Shown here piece by piece: positions 16,876 to 24,633 of a DNA stretch of 64,000 bases. Below the pieces are notes generated by a model, which saw only the letters and a program-made list of their open reading frames with translations, was not told where the DNA came from and made no database searches. The DNA lies in NCBI GenBank assembly GCA_964574335.1, contig CAZNNH010000014.1, positions 3,234 to 67,233 of the forward strand, in the 5' to 3' direction. Positions within the stretch are counted from its first letter, which is position 1. Every line of letters begins with the position of its first letter. The translations under genes were made by a program, and so were the position numbers. The stretch is from CAZNNH01 sp964574335. Its GTDB lineage: Bacteria; Acidobacteriota; Vicinamibacteria; Fen-336.

Positions 16876-17672
16876 GGTGGATCTCCTGGGAGGGTGCGAC
16901 GGCCGGCTTGGATGGTGGCGTCGAGGGCCACCGAGCGGAAGTTGGCGGCGCGATGCCGGAGGTGGGCGTTCAGGCGTGCCAGGGAGGGCTCACGGTCGAG
17001 CAGCCGGATCGCCTCCCGGGTGCTGACCACGCGCCCGGGCGCGTGCAGGCGCTCGAAGAGCGCCTGCATCAACGCGACGTCCTCGGCCTCGTCGACGGTC
17101 AGCCGGTACTCGGGGCGGTACAGCCCTTCGGGGAGGGCCGCGGAAAGGATCCGGAACTCCTCGGGGTGCTCCTTGATGTACAGCGTCACCAGCTCGGAGC
17201 GATGGCGTGGCTCTCCGCGATCCCAGGCGCGGGTCAGGGCCGTCACCGAGATCACTTCGGAGAGGATGCCCATCAGCAGCGCATCGCCGGGGACGTAGGT
17301 GTAGTCTGGCTCCTCGCGCCGGTGCAACGCCACCAGCGTCTCCAGGGTCTCGAGGTCGGTGAGCGGGTTGTCGCCGGTGATGCGCACCACGTGGTCGGCG
17401 CCGGCCTGCTGCGCGCATTCGACGTGCCGCCTCAGAACGTCGTCCTCGTCTCCTGCGAAGGTCTCCCAGCCGACTCCCCGGGCCAGCTCGAGCAGGGGGA
17501 CGTTCTCGGGGTTCTTGGAGGTCGCGAAGACGAAACCATCGAGGCCGCGGGCGGTCCCGATCCGCCGAAGCAGCACCGCAAGCAGCGGCCGCCCGGCGAG
17601 CGGGGCCAGCGCCTTCCCTGGGTAGCGTGCGGACGCCATCCGGGCGGTCACCACCGCCACGATCCGGCTCAC
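16872..17672 (-). CDS. SpsF-like cytidylyltransferase family protein
   Basis: A 266-residue nucleotidyltransferase-fold protein. It opens with RIVAVVTARMASARYPGKAL, the nucleotide-binding loop of the SpsF/NeuA-like group. VVRITGDNPLTDLETLETLV holds the metal-binding acidic region, and LTVDEAEDVALMQALFERL is a family C-terminal signature. Homologues are found beside NeuB-like synthases in spore-coat and flagellar glycan operons, where they are thought to activate or modify a nonulosonate; the exact reaction is not settled. GTG 17672 overlaps the upstream NeuB gene and its own TGA overlaps the downstream one. Confidence 0.85.
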   Translation of the reverse strand: MSRIVAVVTARMASARYPGKALAPLAGRPLLAVLLRRIGTARGLDGFVFATSKNPENVPLLELARGVGWETFAGDEDDVLRRHVECAQQAGADHVVRITGDNPLTDLETLETLVALHRREEPDYTYVPGDALLMGILSEVISVTALTRAWDRGEPRHRSELVTLYIKEHPEEFRILSAALPEGLYRPEYRLTVDEAEDVALMQALFERLHAPGRVVSTREAIRLLDREPSLARLNAHLRHRAANFRSVALDATIQAGRRTLPGDPP

Positions 17673-18709
17673 TCGAGCATCTCCTCGCGAATCGTCTCGT
17701 CGGCCTGGATTGGCCGAACCGCCCGGCGCCCGATCACCCGATCGGTCTGTCGCGGCGTCAGCCCGGGCTCGAAGCGGGTGTCGGTGCGCTTGAAGGCCAG
17801 CATCTCGGCGGTCAGCACCGCACCGCGCGGGATCAGCGTTGCTGCCACGATCGACCGCGCCATGACCCGATGGTAGCGCCGGGCCGCTTCGCTCTCGGCG
17901 GGTCCCGAGTCGCCGCGGGCCCGCTCCGCCTGTCGCAGGAGCTCGACCATCCGGTGGAACTCCTCCGGGTTGAGCGAGGACTGCCAGTCGAAGCCCTTCT
18001 GGCTACGGTCCAGGGTGAAGTGCTTCTCCACCAGGTCGGCGCCGTGGGCCGCCGCCAACGCCGGGGCCACCAGCGCGAAGGCGCTCGAGCCGTCGGTGTG
18101 GTCGAGGAACCCCACCGGGACGTGGTGCCGCTCCTTGAGGTTGCGCAGCTCGGCGAAGCGGATCTCCTCGACCGGTGTCGGGAAGGTCTGGAACCCATGC
18201 AGCAGCCCGACCGGCGTCTCTCCCACCCGGTCGAGGGCCTCGCGCAAGGCCTCCTCCGGTACCCCGCCGGTCGCGAAGAGGATCGGCCGTCCGGCGGCCG
18301 CCACCGCACGGATGAAGTCGGGGTTCTCCATGTCGGTGGTGTGGACCTTGTAGGCCTCGGCGCCCTCCTCCTGGGCCAGCTCCAGGGAGGGGAGGTCGAA
18401 GGCCTCGACCAGCAGCGAAAGCCCCGAGGCCCGTGCCGCCCGCAACACCTTGCGCCACTCCTTCTCGGTGAGCTCGATGGTGTCGAAGTCGCGTCGACCC
18501 GGGTGCAGCCGCACCACCAGAAGCTCGGAGCGGAACATCTGGAACTTGATGCCGTCGGCGCCCATCTTGAAGGCGGCCTCCAGCATGGCCAGGACGGTAT
18601 CCACCGAGCCCTCGTGGGCCGAGGCGACCTCGGCGAGAACGAAGCAGGGCTGTCCCTCGGCCACCGTACGCGATCCGATGGTCATGCTCGGTGGGCGCAT
18701 CGCCATCAC
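17669..18709 (-). CDS. Second NeuB-family synthase
   Basis: A NeuB-like TIM-barrel enzyme plus SAF domain, 346 residues from the GTG at 18709. The core shows FVLAEVASAHEGSVDTVLAM, MGADGIKFQMFRSELLV, YKVHTTDMENPDFIRAVAAA, LFATGGVPEEALREALD and ADLVEKHFTLDRSQKGFDW. The typical ExGxNHxG segment reads EVASAHEG, and STG is ATG here, so this copy is divergent and may use a different sugar. Internal ATGs at 18700 and 18685 are alternatives; 18685 (MTIGSRTVAEGQPC) matches the usual NeuB beginning best. It starts one base after the GT-B gene stops. Confidence 0.87.
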   Translation of the reverse strand: MMAMRPPSMTIGSRTVAEGQPCFVLAEVASAHEGSVDTVLAMLEAAFKMGADGIKFQMFRSELLVVRLHPGRRDFDTIELTEKEWRKVLRAARASGLSLLVEAFDLPSLELAQEEGAEAYKVHTTDMENPDFIRAVAAAGRPILFATGGVPEEALREALDRVGETPVGLLHGFQTFPTPVEEIRFAELRNLKERHHVPVGFLDHTDGSSAFALVAPALAAAHGADLVEKHFTLDRSQKGFDWQSSLNPEEFHRMVELLRQAERARGDSGPAESEAARRYHRVMARSIVAATLIPRGAVLTAEMLAFKRTDTRFEPGLTPRQTDRVIGRRAVRPIQADETIREEMLE

Positions 18710-18710
18710 C

Positions 18711-20663
18711 CTAGCACGCGGTCTCGCGAATCAGCGAGAGCACCCGCTCGGTGGCCCGGCCGTCGAGTCCGAAGGCCACTTCGGGAAGGTAGCGGTCGCG
18801 GGCCGCCGCCAGGGCCTCCCGGGTCGCCGTGTCGAGCAGGAGCCGGGACAGGGCCGGGCCGGGGTCCGCACCCGCTGGCACCCCCAACGCCGCCCCTCGC
18901 TCCACCATCTCGCGCTGGTTGGTGGGCATGTTGAGGATCAGGATCGGTCGCCCCAGCACCAGTGCCTCGACCGCCGAGAGCGACTCGACCGTCACCAGCG
19001 CGTCGGCGGCGTAGAGCAGTTGCAGGAGGTCGGTCGAGGGGGGGACGACCCGGGTCCGTCGGCAGCCAGCTTGGCGGACCCGGGCCAGGTACGGCTCGGC
19101 CGCCTCGGCGGGGTGGGGCTTGACCACGAGCTGCACGCCGTCCAGCGTCTCGGCAGCCGCGACCAGCGCCGGGAACACGCTGCCGATCGCCCGATGGGTG
19201 GGACGGATCCCACGATACCGGCTGGCCGCCACCACCAGCCGTTCGTCGTCGGCCACCCCCAGCTCGCGCCGCAGCGCCTCGCGGTCCCAGCGCCGCGAGG
19301 TCTCGAGGAGGTCGTCGAACTTGGGGCTGCCGGTGACCACCAGGCTCTCCGGCCGGTAGTGGCCCTCGGCGATCAGGTAGCGGCGCGCGGCCTCGCCGAA
19401 GACCGCGGTGCGGTCCGGCCGAGGGCATTCGGCCTCGTCCGCACCGTGCTGGTAGGAGAAGTAGCGGGGGTAGAGGACGCCGTGCTGGATGGCCAGCGTG
19501 GGCACCGACGCCGCCCGGCACGCGGCCTCAGCGGCTCGCCCCCAGCCGCTGTCTTCCGCGTAGAGGCAGAGAAGGGCCGGCTTCGCCGACTCGACCAGCG
19601 TCGCCACCTCCTCGTACGAGCGCACCGCCCACGGCAACTGCAGCAGCAGCAAGGCGGCGAAGTCCGCCTCGCAGAGGTCGGCAAAGCGGACCCCAGCGTG
19701 CGAGAAGGCCTCGTGGGCGCCGGCGCTGCCGCGCAGCCGTCGCCACAGCGCACGGGCCTCGCCCAGCGCCTGCCGCTGGCTGGCCACCACACGGCCGGTG
19801 GTGAAGCGATTCATGTGCACGAAGGGCCCAGCGCCGCGACCGCCGAGCCCCAGCCACTCCCGGAGCCGGGCGCGGCGGCCACGCCGCTTGAACGAGGTGT
19901 GTGGTCCCACCGCCACCACCAGCGGCTCGAGCCCCGGCTCTTGGGCCACTCCGGGGATCAGACGGTCGAAGTAGTGCTCGTACGCCTGGGAGCTCCCATC
20001 CGGGAGGGTGCGGGTCTTCCAGAACGCGGCATGGGAAAGGAACACCACCCGCCGGCGATCGGCCGGCGGCATCCGCACCGGTCCCAGCAGCCACGATTTG
20101 GCGGCGGTGGCCCTCGCCTTGATCCGGACCCAGCGGGCATGGAGCAGGACCTTCCGCTCTCCGAGCCAAGACGCCCAGCGCGGTCGCCGCACTCCTCCGT
20201 GGAACAGCACGCCGCGGGCCACGCAGGCTCGCTCGAGCAGCAGCGTCTCGTCGGTGGAAAGCCCCGCCGCCTCGACCTCCCCCGGGTCGGTCGCGCGAAG
20301 GATCTCGAGGAACGTCTCGATGGTGCGGACGTGGCCGGTGGCCCGCGTGGAGTGGAACAGGTAGAGCTCGGCGAACCACCAGAGCGACAAGCCCTTCCAC
20401 GAGGAAAGCTCGCGCAGGCTACGTCCGTCCCACAGCCGCCGGTTGCCGAAGGAGCGGGTCCAGGCGATGGCCGCTTCGTCGACACGATCGGCTGCGTCTT
20501 CTGGCAGCACCGCCTGGGGCGTCAGCGGGCGCAGCCCGGCAGCCTCCAGGGGCGCGGCGGCCTCGCTCGTCCAGGCCAGCAGCTCGAACCCCTCCGCGCG
20601 GCGCTTCTGGGCCAGGGCCACGTCGCCGCGTCCGAGAAGAAGCAGGCTAGGGCGCTTCGAGAT
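18711..20663 (-). CDS. GT-B fold surface-polysaccharide transferase, apparent ATC start
   Basis: A 650-residue protein related to the CDP-glycerol/KpsS-type polysaccharide transferases. The C-terminal half has PTLAIQHGVLYPRYFSYQHG, LVVTGSPKFDDLL, QLVVKPHPAEAAEPYL and ALVTVESLSAVEALVLGRP, all typical of that fold. As first gene of the nonulosonic operon it is a reasonable candidate for the transferase that uses the CMP-sugar. The start is odd. A promoter box at 20727-20719 rules out the ATG at 20741. GGAGAAGG lies seven bases before an in-frame ATC (20663) that gives a natural beginning, ISKRPSLLLLGRGDVALAQK. The first usual start, GTG 20621, would remove the first beta strand. Confidence 0.75.
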   Translation of the reverse strand: MSKRPSLLLLGRGDVALAQKRRAEGFELLAWTSEAAAPLEAAGLRPLTPQAVLPEDAADRVDEAAIAWTRSFGNRRLWDGRSLRELSSWKGLSLWWFAELYLFHSTRATGHVRTIETFLEILRATDPGEVEAAGLSTDETLLLERACVARGVLFHGGVRRPRWASWLGERKVLLHARWVRIKARATAAKSWLLGPVRMPPADRRRVVFLSHAAFWKTRTLPDGSSQAYEHYFDRLIPGVAQEPGLEPLVVAVGPHTSFKRRGRRARLREWLGLGGRGAGPFVHMNRFTTGRVVASQRQALGEARALWRRLRGSAGAHEAFSHAGVRFADLCEADFAALLLLQLPWAVRSYEEVATLVESAKPALLCLYAEDSGWGRAAEAACRAASVPTLAIQHGVLYPRYFSYQHGADEAECPRPDRTAVFGEAARRYLIAEGHYRPESLVVTGSPKFDDLLETSRRWDREALRRELGVADDERLVVAASRYRGIRPTHRAIGSVFPALVAAAETLDGVQLVVKPHPAEAAEPYLARVRQAGCRRTRVVPPSTDLLQLLYAADALVTVESLSAVEALVLGRPILILNMPTNQREMVERGAALGVPAGADPGPALSRLLLDTATREALAAARDRYLPEVAFGLDGRATERVLSLIRETAC

Positions 20664-20718
20664 GGGTGACCTTCTCCGGGAAGTGCTTGCGCGGCAAGGA
20701 GATTCTCGCCGCGGCCGG

Positions 20719-20727
20719 ATTCTAGCA
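20719..20727 (-). promoter_or_regulatory. Extended -10 promoter of the nonulosonic-acid operon
   Basis: Reading the minus strand, TGCTAGAAT (20727 to 20719) matches the extended -10 form TGnTAtAAT with one change. Transcription would start near 20712, leaving a leader of about 49 bases that contains the GGAGAAGG ribosome-binding site. The same nine bases occur before Ku. Confidence 0.6.
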
Positions 20728-20732
20728 CGCTC

Positions 20733-20741
20733 TGATAACAT
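20733..20741 (+). promoter_or_regulatory. Extended -10 promoter before the DUF72 remnant
   Basis: TGATAACAT (TG, one base, TAACAT) ends nine bases before the GTG at 20751. It would drive the DUF72 remnant and the sulfatase gene. It overlaps the upstream side of the divergent promoter at 20727-20719. Confidence 0.45.
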
Positions 20742-20750
20742 CCCTGATAC

Positions 20751-21083
20751 GTGCTCTTTCGGATCGGAACCAGCGGCTTCAGCTTCCCGAAGTGGCGGGG
20801 GCGCTTCTATCCTCAGCCGCTCCCGCCGAAGGACTGGCTCTCCTTCTACGCCCGTCACCTGCCGACCGTCGAGGTCAACAACAGCTTCCACCGGATGCCG
20901 TCGCGCTCCGTGCTCGAGCGTTGGGGCCGGTCGGTGACGGCCGGCTTCGTCTTCGCTCTCAAGGTGCCCCAGCGAATCACCCAATGGATCCGGGCCCAGG
21001 CTTGGCGGGAGGCCTTCATCTACTTCAAGCACGAAGAGGATGCCCCGGCCCTGGCCCAGAGGATGTTGGCGCTTGCCGGCTGA
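20751..21083 (+). pseudogene. DUF72 family gene with internal deletion
   Basis: The 110-residue product begins exactly like DUF72 (YecE-type TIM barrel) proteins: FRIGTSGFSFPKWRGRFYP, LSFYARHLPTVEVNNSFHRM, FALKVPQRIT. It then jumps to what looks like the C-terminal end of the family, REAFIYFKHEEDAPALAQRM, and stops. Full-length members have about 240-300 residues, so the middle of the barrel (about 130-160 residues) is missing while the frame is kept. A barrel this short should not fold. I treat it as a pseudogene, though a collapsed assembly is possible. The sulfatase gene starts eight bases downstream. Confidence 0.75.
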
Positions 21084-21090
21084 ACGGTGG

Positions 21091-22833
21091 ATGGGCCCGG
21101 GCCGCGCGGCCCTCGCTTCTCTGCTGGGCGCGCTGCTGATCCTCGGCGGCGAGGAGACCTTCTGGCGCCTCCGAGACCAGCCGGCCGATCGCGTGCCGTT
21201 GGTGGGCGTCTCGGCGCTGGTGGCGGTCGTCGCGGCGGTGATGGCGGGCGTGTTGGCCCGCTGGCTCCCCGTCGCGGTGGCGGTCGGTGCCTCTCTGGCC
21301 CCGGTGGCGGCGCACTCGTTGGGTCTGGCGCTGGACGGCCCGGCGTGGTGGGCGTGGGCCGGGTCGCTGGTGGCCGCCGTGCCGATCGGCTGGCTGGCGG
21401 CCCGGCGTCGTGGCATCGTCTGTCTGGCGGTGGCCGCCACCGTCGCCTGGGGCACAGCGATCCCCCGGTCGGCACCCTCGCTCGGGACGGCCGGGACCGG
21501 GCCCGACATCCTGCTGGTGGTGCTCGACACCACCCGGCGCGACCACCTCTCGCTGTACGGCTATCCACGGCGCACCAGCCCCGCGCTCGACGCCTTCGCG
21601 AGGGATGCCGAGGTCTACGAAGACGCCTGGTCGGTGGCCCCGTGGACCCCTCCGAGCCACGCCTCGATGCTCAGCGGCCTGCTTCCCGGGCGGCACGGCG
21701 TGGATGGGGCGCATGCGGTACCCCTGCCCGCGGACCTGCTCACCCTTCAGGCGGTGCTGGCCCACGCCGGCTACGTCAACGGCGGGTTCGTCGCCAACCC
21801 GAACCTGCTCGCCGACGGCTGGAGCGCCGACTTCCACGAGTACCGGGGCCCCTACCATGTCGGGGGCCACTCGCTGATCCGTCGCCTCAACCGGAGGATC
21901 GGTCGCGACGCCTTGCTCATCGACTCCACCCCCCGGGTCCTGGCCCAGGCTCGTCGCTTCTGGGCGGCACACGCCGGTCGACCGCGGTTCGTCTTCGTCA
22001 ACCTCATCGACCCCCACAACCCCTACCTCCCTCCACCGGACCTGCTCCAGGAGGAAGCGCCCGAGCTGACCCGTGAGCAGGCATTGAGACTGAGCCTCGA
22101 CCCTCTCGACACCCATCTGAAGCCGGGGCTGGAACCCTTGGCGCGCCGGCAGGTCAACCGGCTGTACGACGGCGAGGTGAGGGCCATGGACCGGGAGCTG
22201 GGGCGTCTCTTCGCCTGGCTCCGCACCCGGCACGAGCTGGACCGGACCCTGGTGGTGGTCACCGCCGACCACGGCGAGCGGCTCGGCGAGCGCGGCGTGA
22301 TCGGCCATGAGCTCGACATCGACCCGTATCTGCTCCGCGTCCCGCTGGTGGTCCGCTATCCCGGCTCCGTGGCCCCCAGCCACATCCACCGGCGTGTTCA
22401 ACTGGATGGCCTGCCCGGGTACGTCCTCGAGCTGGCCGGCATCCCGGCGCCGACGCCCATGCAAGAGAACGCGCTCCCGCGCCAGGACCGAGAGCTGGTG
22501 GTGGCCCAGAGGCAGGACCCCGCCCCTTTCCTGAGGCGGATGCAGGCGCGTCGGCCCGATCTCGATGTCGACGGCTGGCGAGGCGACTGGTTCTTTGTGG
22601 CCGACCGCCGGTATGCCTATGTCTGCACCGCCGGCCGCGCCTCGTCGCACTGCCAGCTCAACGACATGGAAGCGGACCCCGACTGGGAGCGGGACCAGTC
22701 GGCGGCGCACCCCGAGGAACGGGAGAGGCTTTCGGCGGCGGGGGAGGCGTTGCCCCGATTCGGGAGGCCCCGGCCGGCCCAGGTCACGCCGGAGCTGAGG
22801 GATGCGCTGAGGGCGCTCGGCTACCTCGACTGA
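21091..22833 (+). CDS. Membrane-anchored sulfatase-like hydrolase/transferase
   Basis: A 580-residue protein. About five membrane segments in residues 1-145 are followed by an alkaline-phosphatase-superfamily domain. Metal ligands are recognisable in LLVVLDTTRRDHLSLYGYP, in VVTADHGERLGERGVIGHE and in the HNPYLPP segment. At the nucleophile position the sequence is WTPPSHASMLSGLLPG: there is no Cys or Ser in the C/S-x-P-x-R sulfatase motif, so formylglycine cannot form and Thr may act instead, as in LtaS-type phosphoglycerol transferases. Two late Cys residues (YVCTAGRASSHCQ) could form a disulfide. ATG 21091 is chosen over 21040, which lies inside the preceding gene. Likely acts on a periplasmic glycan or lipid. 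Confidence 0.8.
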   Translation: MGPGRAALASLLGALLILGGEETFWRLRDQPADRVPLVGVSALVAVVAAVMAGVLARWLPVAVAVGASLAPVAAHSLGLALDGPAWWAWAGSLVAAVPIGWLAARRRGIVCLAVAATVAWGTAIPRSAPSLGTAGTGPDILLVVLDTTRRDHLSLYGYPRRTSPALDAFARDAEVYEDAWSVAPWTPPSHASMLSGLLPGRHGVDGAHAVPLPADLLTLQAVLAHAGYVNGGFVANPNLLADGWSADFHEYRGPYHVGGHSLIRRLNRRIGRDALLIDSTPRVLAQARRFWAAHAGRPRFVFVNLIDPHNPYLPPPDLLQEEAPELTREQALRLSLDPLDTHLKPGLEPLARRQVNRLYDGEVRAMDRELGRLFAWLRTRHELDRTLVVVTADHGERLGERGVIGHELDIDPYLLRVPLVVRYPGSVAPSHIHRRVQLDGLPGYVLELAGIPAPTPMQENALPRQDRELVVAQRQDPAPFLRRMQARRPDLDVDGWRGDWFFVADRRYAYVCTAGRASSHCQLNDMEADPDWERDQSAAHPEERERLSAAGEALPRFGRPRPAQVTPELRDALRALGYLD

Positions 22834-22877
22834 CCGGAGGAGGGTCGCGTACTCCGGGGCTCGAGGCCCGAGCTCTC

Positions 22878-22886
22878 TGCTAGAAT
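22878..22886 (+). promoter_or_regulatory. Extended -10 promoter of the Ku gene, leaderless arrangement
   Basis: TGCTAGAAT ends six bases before the ATG at 22893. With a transcription start six to seven bases after the -10 box, the A of ATG would be the first base of the mRNA. No ribosome-binding site is present. Confidence 0.65.
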
Positions 22887-22892
22887 CCGATC

Positions 22893-23732
22893 ATGGCCCC
22901 CCGACCGATGGCGTCAGCGACGGTGTCGTTCGGGATGGTCTCGATCCCCGTCAACCTCTTCGCCGCCACCGAGAGCAAGGCGGCGATCTCCTTCAACCTG
23001 CTCCACGCCAAGTGCAAGGGCCGCCTCAAGCAGCAGTACATCTGTCCAGCCGACGACAACCAGGAGGTGCCGCGTACCGAGATGGTGAAGGGCTACGAGT
23101 TCGCCAAGGGCCAGTACGTCACCTTCACCGACGACGAGATCAAGGCGATGGGGCAGGAGGCCAACAAGCTGATCGAGATCACCGAGTTCGTCCCGGCGGC
23201 CCAGGTGGATCCGGTGTACTTCTCGGGCGCCTACTACCTCGGGCCGGATCGGGGCGGCGAACGCGCCTATCGGCTGCTGGCCGAGGCGATGCGCGAGACC
23301 GGCCGCTCCGCCCTGGCCAAGTGGGCGGCGCGCGGCAAGCAGTACCTGGTCCTGCTGAGGCCGCTCCAGGGCGGCCTGGTGATGCAGCAGCTCCACTACC
23401 CGGACGAGATCCGCGCCCTCTCCGAGATCCCGCTCGGAGACAGCGAGGTGAAGGACGCCGAGCTGGCGCTGGCCAGGCAACTGGTCGAGCAGATCGCCTC
23501 CGACGAGTTCCACCCCGAGCACTACGAGGACGAGGTCCGCAAGCGCATGCTGGAGGCGATCCAGCGCAAGGTGGACGGGCAGGAGGTGGCCGAGGCGCCG
23601 GATCCGCCGCGAGCCCAGATCGTCGACCTGATGGAGGCGCTCAAGGCGAGCCTCGAGAAGCAAGAGGCGCCCGCCGCAGACCCCGTTGCCGCCGACGAGG
23701 CAGATGCGGCGCCGGAGCGCAAGCGCGCCTGA
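22893..23732 (+). CDS. ku: Ku protein, non-homologous end joining
   Basis: A 279-residue bacterial Ku homologue that would form a ring-shaped homodimer on DNA ends and recruit the ligase LigD. Family features are SATVSFGMVSIPVNLFAAT, FNLLHAKCKGRLKQQYICP, MVKGYEFAKGQYVTFTDDE, VYFSGAYYLGPDRGGERAYR and ALAKWAARGKQYLVLLRP. The C-terminal 60 residues are charged and low-complexity, as is usual for the LigD-interacting tail. The start ATG is set by the -10 box six bases upstream; an internal ATG at residue 6 also exists. No ligD is in this window, so its partner must lie elsewhere. Its 3' end faces the SDR gene. Confidence 0.95.
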   Translation: MAPRPMASATVSFGMVSIPVNLFAATESKAAISFNLLHAKCKGRLKQQYICPADDNQEVPRTEMVKGYEFAKGQYVTFTDDEIKAMGQEANKLIEITEFVPAAQVDPVYFSGAYYLGPDRGGERAYRLLAEAMRETGRSALAKWAARGKQYLVLLRPLQGGLVMQQLHYPDEIRALSEIPLGDSEVKDAELALARQLVEQIASDEFHPEHYEDEVRKRMLEAIQRKVDGQEVAEAPDPPRAQIVDLMEALKASLEKQEAPAADPVAADEADAAPERKRA

Positions 23733-23747
23733 GGCCCGCCCGCGCGG

Positions 23748-24551
23748 TCAGTGCCCGCGCTCGACGGCCCGCAGGGTGAGGCGGTCGATCAAGCCGGGCG
23801 CGAACACCCGGAGAAACCGGCCGAAGCGGCCGCGTGCCGAGGTGAAGGCGAGCCGCTGACGGCGCTCGAGGGCGCGCACGATGATCGCCGCGCACCGCTC
23901 CGCGCTCTGTATCTTCGACTCCGCGAGCGGCGTCCTGCCGAGCGGCTTCCCGTCGGGTCCGAGGGCGCGCCTCTGGATCTCGCTCACCACGAAGTCCGGC
24001 GCCACCACGGTGACGCTCACCCCTGAGCCCAGAAGCTCGACGCGAAGCGAGTCGTAGAAGCCGAAAAGGGCGTGCTTGGAGGCGGCATAGGCGGTGCGCG
24101 TGGGCACGCCGGTGAGACCGGTGAGGCTCGACACCACGCCGATCCGGCCGCGTGTCTTCCTCAGCTCCGGCAGCGCATGGTAGGTGGTGTAGACGCAACC
24201 CAGGTAGTTGACGCGCATCAGCCGCTCGTAGCCGGACAGGTCGGTCACGTCCTCGAAGCGCGCGATCATGCCGATGCCGGCGTTGTTGGCCAGCACATGC
24301 AGGGCGCCGAAGGCCGCCACGCTTCGCTCCACGAGCCGCCGGCACTCGGCCTCGATGGCCACGTCGGTCGGGACCACCAAGGCCCCCGCGCCCGCCTGGC
24401 GGCAGCCCTCGGCGACCGCCGAGAGCGCCGCCTCGTCGCGGGCGGCCAGCACCAGGTTGGGCCGCTGCCGGGCCAGGTTCAGGCACAGCGCCTTGCCGAT
24501 GCCGGAGGAGGCCCCGGTCACCACCACCGTCTGGTCTTCGAAGACACTCAA
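23748..24551 (-). CDS. Short-chain dehydrogenase/reductase
   Basis: A 267-residue classical SDR. The cofactor motif is TVVVTGASSGIGKALCLNLA, the structural motif is LANNAGIG, and the catalytic set is Ser in VVSSLTGLTG with Tyr and Lys in RTAYAASKHALFGF. An Arg at the end of beta 2 (LAARDEAAL) suggests NADP preference. The C-terminus (GRFLRVFAPGLIDRLTLRAV) is hydrophobic and may touch the membrane. It starts at TTG 24551 with GGGAGG six bases upstream. It is not evidently in an operon, and the substrate is unknown. Confidence 0.88.
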   Translation of the reverse strand: MSVFEDQTVVVTGASSGIGKALCLNLARQRPNLVLAARDEAALSAVAEGCRQAGAGALVVPTDVAIEAECRRLVERSVAAFGALHVLANNAGIGMIARFEDVTDLSGYERLMRVNYLGCVYTTYHALPELRKTRGRIGVVSSLTGLTGVPTRTAYAASKHALFGFYDSLRVELLGSGVSVTVVAPDFVVSEIQRRALGPDGKPLGRTPLAESKIQSAERCAAIIVRALERRQRLAFTSARGRFGRFLRVFAPGLIDRLTLRAVERGH

Positions 24552-24633
24552 GGCGGCCTCCCATCGCTAGCGCGAGCCCCCGAATCTTCGCACGGGCTCC
24601 GGCGCGCTCGGTCCGGAGGGGCTTCCTCGGACC

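Noticed and set aside
14107..17298. A 1063-codon plus-strand frame across the NeuB region
   Set aside because: Antisense to three convincing genes with intact catalytic motifs; composition is that of a shadow frame.
20742..21533. N-terminal extension of the GT-B gene frame beyond 20741
   Set aside because: It would run through the divergent DUF72 and sulfatase genes and is upstream of the promoter.
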